From: Ochrobactrum sp. Marseille-Q0166
GTDB taxonomy: Bacteria; Pseudomonadota; Alphaproteobacteria; Rhizobiales; Rhizobiaceae
NCBI RefSeq assembly: GCF_014397025.1
Contig: NZ_JACJUO010000001.1
Location: 916,501 to 980,500 of the forward strand
Length of the DNA stretch: 64,000 nt
Reading direction: 5' to 3'
A model generated the notes under the pieces. The model was given only the letters and a program-made list of their open reading frames with translations, was not told the DNA's origin and searched no databases. This document shows positions 51,308-60,655 of the stretch, one piece after another (within the stretch, counting starts at the first letter, position 1; every line of letters starts with the position of its first letter). Made by a program: the position numbers and the translations under genes.

Positions 51308-52252
51308 TTACTTGATAAAGCTGATATCGACAATCTCGTCGAGGTTTGGCTTGTTCTTGATCACGCCGGCGTCAAGCAGTAGCTGGGCAGCCTCTTCCGA
51401 GAATTCCTTGAATTCACCTTCAAAGAATTTCTGGTTGGCTGCCTTGTCCTGCCAGCGCAGATGCGAAGCCGATTTGCCGAACTCTTCACCCGACTGCTTC
51501 ACGTCCTTGCCCATGATTTCATATGACTTGGCCGGATCCGCTGCGATCATTTCAAGCGCTTCAAAATAGCTGGTGGCGAGTGCCTTTGCAGCTTCAGGAT
51601 TCTTTTCTAGAAAATCCGGTGTGCAGCCGACCGTGTCCATCACGGCTGGATATTCCAGCGTCGTCGCAAGGATTTTGCCTTTGTCTGGTGCAGCGCGGAC
51701 TGTCGAGAGATATGGCTCGTAGGTCATGGCCGCATCATTCTGGCCTGCAACGAATGCCTGTGCGGCAGGTCCTGGTTCCATGTTGACGATCTTCACGTCT
51801 TTGGTTGTCATGCCGTTTTTGGCCAGCATATAGGCCAGGAAGAAGTAAGGCGATGTACCGGGTGCGGAAGCGGCAACGGTTTTGCCTTTAAGATCGGCGA
51901 AGGAATTGACGTCTCCGCGAACGGCAATGCCGTCAGCGCCGTAAGATTTGTCCATCTGGAAAATCTGTTTGGACTTCACGCCAGCGGAGTTCCAGATAAT
52001 CCATGTTTCAACCGTGGTTGCAGCGCACTGGATATCGCCCGATGCCAGCGCCAGGTGGCGGCTCGCCTGCGGGATTTTATTGAGCGTTACATTGAGGCCG
52101 TTCTTTTTGAAGATACCCGCTTCCTTGGCGAGCGTCAGAGGGCCAAAGCCTGTCCAACCGGAAAAGCCGATAGAGACATTTGTTTCTGCCTGAGCCGTGG
52201 AAGCAAAGGCGAGGGCGGTAAAAGCAGCACCAACCAGCCAGGATTTTTTCAT
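51308..52252 (-). CDS. NitT/TauT-type ABC solute-binding protein
   Basis: A 314-residue periplasmic protein of the NMT1/TauA family. The leader MKKSWLVGAAFTALAFASTAQA is cleaved before ETNVSIGFSGWTGFGPLTLA. The ligand-pocket strands are ALASGDIQCAATTVETWIIW, then GKTVAASAPGTSPYFFLAYM and FVAGQNDAAMTYEPYLSTVR. Family members bind taurine, sulfonates, nitrate, thiamine precursors and others, so the fold does not fix the ligand. Position after hutD on the same strand, with a HutC-like site 30 bases upstream, argues for a histidine-pathway compound. That is inference. Confidence 0.85.
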   Translation of the reverse strand: MKKSWLVGAAFTALAFASTAQAETNVSIGFSGWTGFGPLTLAKEAGIFKKNGLNVTLNKIPQASRHLALASGDIQCAATTVETWIIWNSAGVKSKQIFQMDKSYGADGIAVRGDVNSFADLKGKTVAASAPGTSPYFFLAYMLAKNGMTTKDVKIVNMEPGPAAQAFVAGQNDAAMTYEPYLSTVRAAPDKGKILATTLEYPAVMDTVGCTPDFLEKNPEAAKALATSYFEALEMIAADPAKSYEIMGKDVKQSGEEFGKSASHLRWQDKAANQKFFEGEFKEFSEEAAQLLLDAGVIKNKPNLDEIVDISFIK

Positions 52253-52281
52253 ATGCGAGTACCCCTTTTATAGTGTTTTAA

Positions 52282-52295
52282 GCATATACATATTG
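52282..52295. promoter_or_regulatory. Probable second HutC site
   Basis: GCATATACATATTG matches 12 of 14 bases of the hutI/hutF operator segment GTATATACATATTA (58259-58272). It lies 30 bases before the start of the importer binding protein. Confidence 0.5.
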
Positions 52296-52372
52296 TTTCG
52301 GACAAATTAGCAGGACGGAGATTTCTGTCCAGAGAGGTCACGAAAGAATTCTTGGCGTCCGGTTTGCGTCTG

Positions 52373-52407
52373 GATATGTCTATATCTTTGATTATACGTC
52401 TATAATC
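52373..52407. promoter_or_regulatory. Tandem inverted repeats at the end of hutD
   Basis: GATAT-GTCT-ATATC (52373-52386) and GATTATA-CGTC-TATAATC (52390-52407) are two perfect inverted repeats in a row. The second contains the hutD stop codon. They may be binding sites for the importer promoter or small hairpins at the end of the hut transcript. Confidence 0.4.
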
Positions 52408-52964
52408 GAAATATAGTACACTATTCCCTTGCCAATCAGTTCTAAAGAAACCCGCTCATTTTTCGACAGGATCAGACAATCTTGTGGGCCTATCTGCGCG
52501 ATTCCGTTGGCTGTTTTCAGATCAAAATTACCTTCTGCACAGAAAATGAGCATGGTGCTGTCTTCTGGCGCAATGATTTGCGAATCATCAATGGCGATGC
52601 GCTCCACGTGATGTGTGAAGCGCCCGCGTCGCGTCATGACGTTGAGATCGGTTATTCTTCCGTCGATGAGACGGGCGCCAGAGCTGGCATCGGCGGCGAA
52701 AGCAAAGGGTGCTGTCTCGCGGGTGAGGGTGGTTTCCACACCTTCAACATCGAGAAGAATGCCGTTGCCTTGCAGTACCGACAATGTGCGATCAATTCCG
52801 GCGAATACCGAGAAGGCGCCATCATTGGCAACGGTTGCTGTGGAAATGCGCCAGTCGAAATTATCGACTGACGCTTCTTTTGGATGAATGGCAATTTCGA
52901 CAGTAACACCGCCGCCGTTTTTCCATGGCATGCGTTTGTGGTCGGCGTTGCGCAACACTTTCAT
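52392..52964 (-). CDS. hutD: HutD family protein
   Basis: A 190-residue cupin-type protein recognised as HutD by its opening VLRNADHKRMPWKNGGGVTV and the following FDWRISTATVANDGAFSVFA. HutD occurs in hut operons and in Pseudomonas is thought to bind urocanate or a related ligand and limit hut expression; no enzyme activity is established. It starts three bases after the hutU stop. Confidence 0.9.
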   Translation of the reverse strand: MKVLRNADHKRMPWKNGGGVTVEIAIHPKEASVDNFDWRISTATVANDGAFSVFAGIDRTLSVLQGNGILLDVEGVETTLTRETAPFAFAADASSGARLIDGRITDLNVMTRRGRFTHHVERIAIDDSQIIAPEDSTMLIFCAEGNFDLKTANGIAQIGPQDCLILSKNERVSLELIGKGIVYYISIIDV

Positions 52965-52967
52965 GGA

Positions 52968-54641
52968 TTAATTTCCGAGGATCGCAGGCAGGCGCAGACC
53001 CTGCTGCTTTGCCCAATCGAGCGCTTCTTCATAGCCCGCATCGGCATGACGCATGACGCCGGTGGCCGGATCGTTCCACAGCACACGAGCGATGCGCTGA
53101 TCGGCATCTTCCGAACCGTCACAACAGATGACCATGCCCGAATGCTGGGAGAAGCCCATGCCGACGCCGCCGCCATGATGGAGCGAGACCCAAGTTGCGC
53201 CCGATGCCGTGTTGAGCAGCGCATTGAGCAGCGGCCAGTCGGATACGGCGTCCGAGCCGTCCTTCATGGCTTCGGTTTCGCGGTTCGGCGAAGCAACCGA
53301 GCCTGAATCGAGGTGATCGCGGCCAATGACGATTGGTGCTTTCAGTTCGCCATTGCGGACCATTTCGTTGAAAGCGAGGCCGAGGCGGTGACGATCACCG
53401 AGGCCAACCCAGCAAATGCGCGCTGGCAGGCCCTGAAACGCGATGCGTTCCTTCGCCATGTCGAGCCAGTTGTGCAGGTGCTTGTTGTCCGGCAGCAGTT
53501 CCTTCACCTTGGCGTCGGTCTTTGCGATATCTTCCGGATCACCCGAGAGCGCCGCCCAGCGGAAAGGCCCAATGCCGCGGCAGAACAGCGGACGGATATA
53601 GGCAGGCACGAAACCCGGGAAGGCAAAGGCGTCTTTTAGACCTTCTTCAAGCGCCATCTGGCGGATATTGTTGCCGTAATCCACCGTTGGAATGCCAGCA
53701 TTCCAGAAATCGAGCATGGCCTGAACTTGCACCTTCATCGAAGCGCGGGCAGCTTTGGCTACGCCTTTCGGGTCGCTCTCCTGCTTGGCGCGCCATTCAG
53801 CAACGCTCCAGCCGATTGGCAGATAACCATGCACCGGATCATGTGCCGAGGTCTGGTCGGTCACGATGTCAGGGCGCACGCCACGTTTGACGAGTTCCGG
53901 GAATATTTCAGCAGCATTGCCGATCAGCGCAATGGATTTGGCTTCGCCTGCCTTGGTCCATTCGTCGATCTTGGCGAGAGCTTCATCGAGGCTGTGGGTC
54001 TTTTCATCGACATAACGAGTACGCAGGCGGAAGTCGGCGCGGGTTTCGTCGCATTCAACGGCCAAACAGCAAGCGCCAGCCATGACCGCCGCAAGCGGCT
54101 GTGCACCGCCCATGCCGCCCAGACCGCCGGTCAGAATCCACTTACCTTTGAGGTTACCGTCATAATGCTGGCGACCGGCTTCCACAAAGGTTTCGTAGGT
54201 GCCCTGAACAATGCCCTGTGCACCAATGTAAATCCACGAACCGGCGGTCATCTGGCCGTACATGGCGAGACCTTTCTTATCCAGTTCGTTGAAATGGTCC
54301 CAGGTTGCCCAATGTGGTACGAGGTTGGAATTGGCGATCAGAACGCGCGGGGCATCCTTGTGGGTGCGGAACACGCCGACCGGCTTGCCCGACTGCACCA
54401 GCAGGGTTTCGTCGTCGTTGAGCGTCTTCAGTGTTGCAACGATGCGGTCGAAATCGTCCCATGTGCGGGCTGCGCGACCAATGCCGCCATAGACAACCAG
54501 CTCATGCGGGCGCTCGGCAACGTCGGGATCGAGATTGTTCATCAACATGCGCAGAGGGGCTTCGGTGAGCCAGCTCTTGGCATTGAGTTCTGTGCCGCGT
54601 GGAGCGCGTATGTCGCGTTCATTATGACGTGGGTTGGTCAT
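52968..54641 (-). CDS. hutU: Urocanate hydratase
   Basis: A 557-residue enzyme, normal for HutU, which converts urocanate to imidazolone propionate using bound NAD. Landmarks are [40 protein letters not shown], the NAD motif [20 protein letters not shown], and near the end [27 protein letters not shown] lies before the ATG. Second step of histidine breakdown, between hutG and hutD. Confidence 0.97.
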   Translation of the reverse strand: MTNPRHNERDIRAPRGTELNAKSWLTEAPLRMLMNNLDPDVAERPHELVVYGGIGRAARTWDDFDRIVATLKTLNDDETLLVQSGKPVGVFRTHKDAPRVLIANSNLVPHWATWDHFNELDKKGLAMYGQMTAGSWIYIGAQGIVQGTYETFVEAGRQHYDGNLKGKWILTGGLGGMGGAQPLAAVMAGACCLAVECDETRADFRLRTRYVDEKTHSLDEALAKIDEWTKAGEAKSIALIGNAAEIFPELVKRGVRPDIVTDQTSAHDPVHGYLPIGWSVAEWRAKQESDPKGVAKAARASMKVQVQAMLDFWNAGIPTVDYGNNIRQMALEEGLKDAFAFPGFVPAYIRPLFCRGIGPFRWAALSGDPEDIAKTDAKVKELLPDNKHLHNWLDMAKERIAFQGLPARICWVGLGDRHRLGLAFNEMVRNGELKAPIVIGRDHLDSGSVASPNRETEAMKDGSDAVSDWPLLNALLNTASGATWVSLHHGGGVGMGFSQHSGMVICCDGSEDADQRIARVLWNDPATGVMRHADAGYEEALDWAKQQGLRLPAILGN

Positions 54642-54653
54642 GATTTCCCCTTT

Positions 54654-55448
54654 TTATAGAGTGGAAGCGATCTGTTCGAGACGCTGCAATAGGTTTTTGA
54701 GATGGGCGCGCAGAGGTTCAGCCTTGGCTTCGTCATATGCAAAAGGGACGGCCTCGGTCGCCAGATGCGTGGATTGCGCCAGTTCCATCTGGATGGCGTG
54801 GATACCGGTTTCGGGCCTGCCGTAATGACGGGTCGTCCAGCCGCCCTTAAAACGGCCATTGAGGATAGACGTGTAGCCGGTGGCGTTTTGGGTCACTTCC
54901 ACGGCTGCGGTTTCAATTTCCGGTGCGCAAGTCTTGCCGAGGTCTGTGCCGATGTTGAAATCGGGCAGCTTGCCTTCAAACAGGAACGGGATATGCGAAC
55001 GGATGGAGTGGCAGTCATAAAGGATTGCTACGCCGTGGGTTGCTTTCACCCGTTCGATTTCGGAGGCCAAAGCCTCGTGATACGGCTTGTGAAAACGGCC
55101 GATGCGGTCGGCAATGTCGGCTTTGTTCGGCGCTTCGCCGTCTTTCCAGATAGCAATACCGTCGAAATCGGTTTCCGGGATCAGCGTTGTCGTGTTCTGG
55201 CCCGGATAGAGGCTGACGCCTGCCGGATCGCGATTGGCATCGATGCAATAGCGATGAAAGGTGGCGCGGACGGTCGTGACATTGTCCAGAAGTCCGTCAT
55301 AGAGCTGATGGATATGCCAGTCGGTGTCGGCAAGAATGCGGCCATTGTCATTGAGCCGCGCCCATATGTCTTCCGGCACATCGGTGCCGGTATGGGGCAG
55401 GCCGAGAATGACGGGTGATGAACCTTGATGGACTTCAAATGCACTCAT
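54654..55448 (-). CDS. hutG: N-formylglutamate deformylase
   Basis: A 264-residue N-formylglutamate amidohydrolase. It opens FEVHQGSSPVILGLPHTGTD, includes HRYCIDANRDPAGVSLYPGQ, and ILYDCHSIRSHIPFLFEG supplies the metal-ligand His and Asp. It removes formate from N-formylglutamate, the last step of the five-enzyme pathway that also needs HutF. The ATG at 55448 has GGAGG and sits one base after the hutH stop; a 44-codon longer frame is rejected. Confidence 0.94.
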   Translation of the reverse strand: MSAFEVHQGSSPVILGLPHTGTDVPEDIWARLNDNGRILADTDWHIHQLYDGLLDNVTTVRATFHRYCIDANRDPAGVSLYPGQNTTTLIPETDFDGIAIWKDGEAPNKADIADRIGRFHKPYHEALASEIERVKATHGVAILYDCHSIRSHIPFLFEGKLPDFNIGTDLGKTCAPEIETAAVEVTQNATGYTSILNGRFKGGWTTRHYGRPETGIHAIQMELAQSTHLATEAVPFAYDEAKAEPLRAHLKNLLQRLEQIASTL

Positions 55449-55449
55449 A

Positions 55450-56985
55450 TCACGCCTCCAGTGCAGGCAGGATATTGGCGCTGATGCTGGCGGTGAACGA
55501 GCCGTCGGCAATGATTTGGCTTGCGCTTGCCAAATCGTTGGCCATGTAGCGATCAATTTCCAGCGTCGGCACTTTTGCACGCAGAACGGCGATGGCGTTT
55601 TTCAGTTCAGGGCTGGTTTCAAGGGGCCCGCGCAATTCGACGCCGAGTGCGCCGGTCAGAGCTTCAATGCCGATGATAGCATTGAGGTTTTCCGTCATCT
55701 GCAACAGGCGGCGGGCACCGTGGCAGGCCATGGACACATGATCTTCCTGATTGGCGGAGGTTGGCGTGGAATCAACCGATGCCGGATGCGCCATCTGCTT
55801 GTTTTCGCTCATGAGTGCTGCCGATGTGACTTCGGCAATCATCAGACCCGAATTGAGGCCGGGCTTCTTGGCAAGGAAGGCTGGCAGGCCGAAGGAAAGG
55901 GCCGGATCAACCAGAAGCGCAATGCGGCGCTGGGCAATTGCGCCGATTTCGCAGACAGCAAGTGCGATCTGGTCGGCGGCGAAAGCAACCGGTTCTGCGT
56001 GGAAATTGCCGCCCGAAACCACACTGTTGTCTGAGAGAACCAGCGGATTGTCGGTCACGGCGTTTGCTTCGATTTCAAGTGTGCGGGCAGCTTGGCGCAG
56101 AATATCGAGGGCTGCACCATCCACCTGTGGCTGACAGCGGATGCAATAAGGGTCCTGCACGCGCTGGTCGCCTTCAAGGTGGCTCTCACGAATGACCGAA
56201 CCAGACAAAAGATTGCGCAGTGCTGCGGCCGTATCGATCTGGCCCTGATGGCCGCGCAGGGTATGGATATCGGGATGGAACGGGGCGGTTGAACCCATTG
56301 CCGCATCGGTCGAAAGCGCGCCGGTGATAAGGGCTGCCTGCAAGGCGCGATGCGCGCGGAACAGGCCGGCCAATGCCAGTGCCGTCGAGGTCTGTGTGCC
56401 GTTGATGAGTGCCAGACCTTCCTTCGCGGCCAGAACGACAGGCTTCAGACCTGCTTGTTCGAGGGCCCTTGCTGATGGCATACGTTCGCCCTGATAGAAG
56501 GCTTCGCCTTCGCCGATCATCGCCGCTGCCATATGCGCGAGCGGTGCGAGATCGCCCGAAGCGCCAACCGAACCCTTGGCTGGAATCATCGGGATCACGC
56601 CTTTTTCAAGCATGGCTTCGATAAGGGTGACGAGTTCGAGCCGCACACCCGATGCGCCACAGCCAAGCGAAATGAGCTTGAGCGCCATGATGAGGCGCAC
56701 GATGTCTTCGCTCAACGGCTCACCCACGCCGCAGCAATGCGACAGAATGAGATTGCGCTGAAGTGTTGCGACGTCTTCCGGTGCAATGCGGATTGAGGCG
56801 AGCTTACCAAAGCCGGTGTTGATACCATAAACCGGAGCATCGCCCGCGGCGATTTCGGCGATGCGTGCCGCAGCCTTCTCGACGCCTGCATGGAAAGACG
56901 GATCAATCCGGGCGGCGAGATTGCCGCGATAGATTTGTTCAAGTACGCCAAGCGAAACGTTGCCGGGATGAAGAACGAGGGACAT
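55450..56985 (-). CDS. hutH: Histidine ammonia-lyase
   Basis: A 511-residue lyase that splits histidine into urocanate and ammonia. The Ala142-Ser143-Gly144 triad in [16 protein letters not shown] cyclises to the MIO cofactor, at the same numbering as the Pseudomonas enzyme. [11 protein letters not shown] supplies the active-site Tyr53. The chosen ATG (56985, MSLVLHPGN) has GGAG seven bases upstream; one four codons earlier lacks it. It follows hutI by 18 bases. Confidence 0.97.
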   Translation of the reverse strand: MSLVLHPGNVSLGVLEQIYRGNLAARIDPSFHAGVEKAAARIAEIAAGDAPVYGINTGFGKLASIRIAPEDVATLQRNLILSHCCGVGEPLSEDIVRLIMALKLISLGCGASGVRLELVTLIEAMLEKGVIPMIPAKGSVGASGDLAPLAHMAAAMIGEGEAFYQGERMPSARALEQAGLKPVVLAAKEGLALINGTQTSTALALAGLFRAHRALQAALITGALSTDAAMGSTAPFHPDIHTLRGHQGQIDTAAALRNLLSGSVIRESHLEGDQRVQDPYCIRCQPQVDGAALDILRQAARTLEIEANAVTDNPLVLSDNSVVSGGNFHAEPVAFAADQIALAVCEIGAIAQRRIALLVDPALSFGLPAFLAKKPGLNSGLMIAEVTSAALMSENKQMAHPASVDSTPTSANQEDHVSMACHGARRLLQMTENLNAIIGIEALTGALGVELRGPLETSPELKNAIAVLRAKVPTLEIDRYMANDLASASQIIADGSFTASISANILPALEA

Positions 56986-57003
56986 GGAAAGCTCCATTGA
57001 AAA

Positions 57004-58224
57004 TTACTGATAGCGGCCTTTGAAAACCCGCTTCCACAGCGGGTTGAAGCCAATGCGGTAAACAAGCTCTGCCGGACGCTCGACGCTCCAGATGGCAAGA
57101 TCGGCATCCTTGCCGACCTCCAGCGTGCCGGTCTGATCGAGAATGCCAAGAGCACGGGCTGCTTCGCGGGTGACGCCTGCAATGCATTCATCGACTGTCA
57201 TACGAAACAGCGTTGCCCCCATATTCATGGTGAGCAGAAGCGAGGTCAGCGGCGAAGTGCCGGGATTGTTGTCGGTGGCCAGCGCCATCTTTGTGCCGGC
57301 CGCACGGAAAAGATCGACCGGCGGTTTTTGCGTTTCGCGGATGAAATAATAAGCGCCGGGAAGCAGAACCGCGACAGTTCCGGCTTTTGCCATGGCTTGC
57401 GCGCCGTCAGCATCGGTATATTCGAGATGATCGGCGGAAAGCGCGTCGTAGGACGCTGCAAGAGCTGCACCATGCAGATTGGAAAGCTGGTCTGCGTGGA
57501 GTTTGACCTGAAGGCCATGCGCCTTTGCAGCATCGAAAACGCGGGCGATTTCATCCGGCAGGAAGGCGATGCCTTCGCAGAACCCGTCCACCGCATCGGC
57601 GAGATTTTCGCTCGCAATAGCAGGCAGCATTTCGTTGACGATCTTGTCGATGAAAGCCGTTTTGTCGCCATTCATTTCCGGCGGCAGGGCATGCGCGCCC
57701 AGAAATGTGGTGCGAATGGCGACATCGCGTTCATGCCCAAGACGGCGAGCCGCACGCAATGATTTTGCTTCGCTGTCTGTATCGAGACCATAACCCGATT
57801 TGACTTCAACCGTGGTGACACCTTCAGCAATCAGCGCATCGAGGCGGGGCAGGGTTTCACGGACCAGATCATCTTCGCTGGCCGCGCGCAGGTTTTTGAC
57901 CGACGAAACAATGCCACCGCCCGCACGGGCAACTTCTTCGTAAGTGGCACCATTCAGGCGCAGTTCAAATTCATGTGCACGATTGCCTGCGTGGACCAGA
58001 TGCGTGTGGCAGTCGATGAGTCCCGGTGTGATCAGCCGGTTTTCACAGTCGATTTTGTCATACGAAGCATAGTCTGCGGGAAGATCAATTTCTGCGCCGA
58101 CATAAGCGATTTTGCCGTGTTGGATGGCAATTGCCGCGGCTTCGATCAGGCCAAGCCCCTCTGCCTGCTCGTTGAGCGTGGCAATGCGTGCATTGGTCAG
58201 GACGAAGTTGGATTTCTGTGTCAT
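57004..58224 (-). CDS. hutI: Imidazolonepropionase
   Basis: A 406-residue amidohydrolase-fold metalloenzyme that opens the imidazolone ring to N-formimidoylglutamate. The metal-binding [20 protein letters not shown] lies near residue 70, and [39 protein letters not shown] and [20 protein letters not shown] are recognisable HutI blocks, with the late [20 protein letters not shown]. First gene of the minus-strand hut operon, with a palindromic operator 33 bases upstream. Confidence 0.96.
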   Translation of the reverse strand: MTQKSNFVLTNARIATLNEQAEGLGLIEAAAIAIQHGKIAYVGAEIDLPADYASYDKIDCENRLITPGLIDCHTHLVHAGNRAHEFELRLNGATYEEVARAGGGIVSSVKNLRAASEDDLVRETLPRLDALIAEGVTTVEVKSGYGLDTDSEAKSLRAARRLGHERDVAIRTTFLGAHALPPEMNGDKTAFIDKIVNEMLPAIASENLADAVDGFCEGIAFLPDEIARVFDAAKAHGLQVKLHADQLSNLHGAALAASYDALSADHLEYTDADGAQAMAKAGTVAVLLPGAYYFIRETQKPPVDLFRAAGTKMALATDNNPGTSPLTSLLLTMNMGATLFRMTVDECIAGVTREAARALGILDQTGTLEVGKDADLAIWSVERPAELVYRIGFNPLWKRVFKGRYQ

Positions 58225-58256
58225 GAGCGTTTTCTCGCTTCCCCTGTTTTGATATA

Positions 58257-58268
58257 ATGTATATACAT
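58257..58268. promoter_or_regulatory. HutC operator
   Basis: ATGTATATACAT is a perfect 12-bp palindrome in the gap between divergent hutI and hutF. HutC proteins are GntR-family repressors that bind TGTATATACA-like sites and release with urocanate, so this is the expected operator for both transcripts. Confidence 0.8.
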
Positions 58269-58357
58269 ATTAACGGAACCGCCAATAGAAAAATGCATCC
58301 GCATGTAATCTGTTGAAAAGTGATGCTGCAAACAGGGCGAAAAGAGGAACGAGCAAG

Positions 58358-59725
58358 ATGTCAGCGACAGCCGCCAGAACGCAATTTATTCATGCTGAAC
58401 AAGCACTTTTGCAAACCGGCTGGGCAGAGGATGTGCGGCTTGGTCTGGCGCAGGGAAAAATTGCTTCTGTGGAAACTGGCGTTGAAGCGCAGCTGGGTGA
58501 CGAGCGCCATAAGGTTATCGTAGCCGGAATGCCAAATCTGCACAGTCACGCGTTTCAATATGGCATGGCTGGCCTTGCTGAACAGCGCGGACCATCGGCT
58601 GACAGCTTCTGGAGCTGGCGCGAGATCATGTATAAGTTCGCCCTGACCATGACGCCTGAACAGGCGGAAGCGGTCGCATTGCGGCTTTATGTCGATATGC
58701 TGGAAGCGGGTTTTACCCGCGTCGGCGAGTTTCACTATCTGCATCATGATCGCGACGGCACGCCATATAGCAATATCTCGGAAATGGCGGATCGCATTGT
58801 CTCGGCAGCGCAAAGTGCTGGCATTGGCTTAACCCTGTTGCCGGTGCTTTACGCGCATTCAGGCTTTGGCGGGGCCGAACCCAATGAAGGCCAGCGTCGT
58901 TTTATCAATGATGAAGCTGGCTTTGCCCGTTTGATCGAGGGTTGCGAGAGGGCGCTTTCCGGTTTTGATGGTGCCGTGCTTGGCGTGGCGCCGCACAGTC
59001 TGCGTGCTGTCACCCCGGATGAGCTGACTTTTGCAGCAAAGCTTTTGCCCGACGCGCCAGTGCATATTCACATTGCCGAACAGGTCAAGGAAGTGGAGGA
59101 CTGCATTGCGTGGTTTGGGCAGCGACCTGTCGAATGGCTGCTTGACCATCAGGAATTATCGTCGCGCTGGTGCCTTATTCATGCAACGCATATGCGTGAC
59201 ACGGAAACTGTGCGCATGGCGAAAACGGGTGCGATTGCCGGTCTATGCCCGGTCACGGAAGCCAATCTTGGCGACGGCACATTCAACGCCACAGTTTTTG
59301 AGGCCAATGGTGGCAGGTTCGGTGTTGGGTCTGACTCCAACGTGTTGATCGGTATTGGCGATGAGTTGCGGCAATATGAATATTCGCAGCGTTTGCTGCA
59401 TCGTGCGCGCAATGTGCTGGCGAAAAATGAAGGCTCGACCGGACGAGCTTTGTTTGATGGTGCATTGACCGGCGGCAATATTGCTATGGGTTGCGAAGGC
59501 GATGGTTTGAAACCGGGTGCTTCGGCAGATTTTGTATCGCTTGATGTTGAGCGTCTGCCGCATGCAAAAGAGGATGCGGTTCTCGATGGCTGGATTTTTG
59601 CCGGTCGCGCGCGTGCATACGATGTGTGGGTGCGCGGCGTGAAACAGGTGGAGGGCGGACATCACCGCTTGCGCGATGCGGCAGAGCGTGCTTTCCAGAG
59701 AGTGATCGGAGAATTGCTGCAATAA
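58358..59725 (+). CDS. hutF: Formimidoylglutamate deiminase
   Basis: A 455-residue amidohydrolase. GMPNLHSHAFQYGMAGLAEQ is the metal-site block, TRVGEFHYLHHDRDG and VHIHIAEQVKEVEDC supply further ligands, and LCPVTEANLGDGTF and VGSDSNVLIGIGDELRQYEY follow. It converts N-formimidoylglutamate to N-formylglutamate plus ammonia, feeding HutG. The ATG at 58358 follows a GAGGAACGAG stretch; the frame opens 15 codons earlier. Divergent from hutI across the HutC site, and 20 bases upstream of hutC. Confidence 0.95.
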   Translation: MSATAARTQFIHAEQALLQTGWAEDVRLGLAQGKIASVETGVEAQLGDERHKVIVAGMPNLHSHAFQYGMAGLAEQRGPSADSFWSWREIMYKFALTMTPEQAEAVALRLYVDMLEAGFTRVGEFHYLHHDRDGTPYSNISEMADRIVSAAQSAGIGLTLLPVLYAHSGFGGAEPNEGQRRFINDEAGFARLIEGCERALSGFDGAVLGVAPHSLRAVTPDELTFAAKLLPDAPVHIHIAEQVKEVEDCIAWFGQRPVEWLLDHQELSSRWCLIHATHMRDTETVRMAKTGAIAGLCPVTEANLGDGTFNATVFEANGGRFGVGSDSNVLIGIGDELRQYEYSQRLLHRARNVLAKNEGSTGRALFDGALTGGNIAMGCEGDGLKPGASADFVSLDVERLPHAKEDAVLDGWIFAGRARAYDVWVRGVKQVEGGHHRLRDAAERAFQRVIGELLQ

Positions 59726-59745
59726 TTAAGTGAGGCGAGCGGGAC

Positions 59746-60486
59746 GTGCACGATATTTCATCCAGACACGGCGAAACTACAATGTCGCTGCATCAGCGTA
59801 TTCTGGATGATATTGAAACGCGCATTATTTCCGGCGAATGGCAGCCCGGTCATCGCATCCCGTTTGAACACGAGCTGACCGCGTATTATAATTGCTCACG
59901 CATGACCGTGAACAAGGCGCTGACGCAGCTGGCAAAAGCCGGTCTGATTGAGCGTAAGCGCCGTTCTGGCAGCTTTGTTTCCTTCCCGCAGTCGCAAGCC
60001 GCGATTCTTGAAATCCATGATATCCGCGATGAGGTTGCAGCGCTTGGGCAGCCTTATCGGTTTGAGCTGCTGAAACGAAATGAGCGGTTGAGCGGCCCTG
60101 CCGATGCGCGCCATATCGACATGCCGCGACACACGCCGCTGGTCGAACTTGTCTGCCGTCATTATGCTGGAAAGCGGGTCTTTGCGCTGGAAGAACGCAT
60201 TATCAGTCTTGATGCTGTGCCAGGCGCAGCAGAGACCGATTTTGCCGAGCAGTCACCCGGTCCGTGGCTCGTTTCATGCGTGCCGTGGAGCAATGCGCAG
60301 CATTCCATCCGCGCGGTTGTCTCAACCGAAGAAAATGCTGCAACACTTGGCGTACCTGCCGGTTCCCCCTGTCTTGTTGTTGAGCGCCAGACATGGAATG
60401 CCGATCAACCAGTGACGCATGTGCGTTTCACTTATCCGGGCGATAGTCATGCACTTGTGGCGAAGTTTACACCGTCGCAGAGCTGA
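59746..60486 (+). CDS. hutC: Histidine-utilisation repressor
   Basis: A GntR-family repressor of the HutC subfamily (246 residues from GTG 59746). Winged HTH: RILDDIETRIISGEWQPGHR, FEHELTAYYNCSRMTVNKAL and RRSGSFVSFP. The C-terminal UTRA domain runs from about residue 95 (VAALGQPYRFELLKRNERLS, then LVELVCRHYAGKRVFALEER). Urocanate is the known inducer in this subfamily. ATG 59782 (MSLHQRIL) is an alternative start 12 codons in. It closes the hutF-hutC unit. Confidence 0.93.
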   Translation: MHDISSRHGETTMSLHQRILDDIETRIISGEWQPGHRIPFEHELTAYYNCSRMTVNKALTQLAKAGLIERKRRSGSFVSFPQSQAAILEIHDIRDEVAALGQPYRFELLKRNERLSGPADARHIDMPRHTPLVELVCRHYAGKRVFALEERIISLDAVPGAAETDFAEQSPGPWLVSCVPWSNAQHSIRAVVSTEENAATLGVPAGSPCLVVERQTWNADQPVTHVRFTYPGDSHALVAKFTPSQS

Positions 60487-60598
60487 ATTTAGCGATGTAA
60501 TGTAACGTTATTACGCTTTTGGTGGCTTCGCGCGTAGCGGCCGCTAAAATGATAATGCGCAGAATCCTTTGCGCGAGATTCCAGAGAATGCGATTCAC

Positions 60599-60629
60599 AA
60601 AAAAAGCCGCCGCAGGGGAAAGCGGCGGC
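60599..60629 (-). terminator. Terminator of the omega-aminotransferase gene
   Basis: GCCGCCGC (60606-60613) and GCGGCGGC (60622-60629) form a perfect 8-bp stem; the minus strand continues with seven Ts. It ends the gene whose stop is at 60656. Confidence 0.9.
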
Positions 60630-60655
60630 CAACTTGCAGCTGACCTGGGTGGTGA

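Noticed and set aside
53727-54659. A 310-codon open frame antisense to hutU
   Set aside because: hutU is unmistakable on the other strand and the antisense product matches nothing I know.
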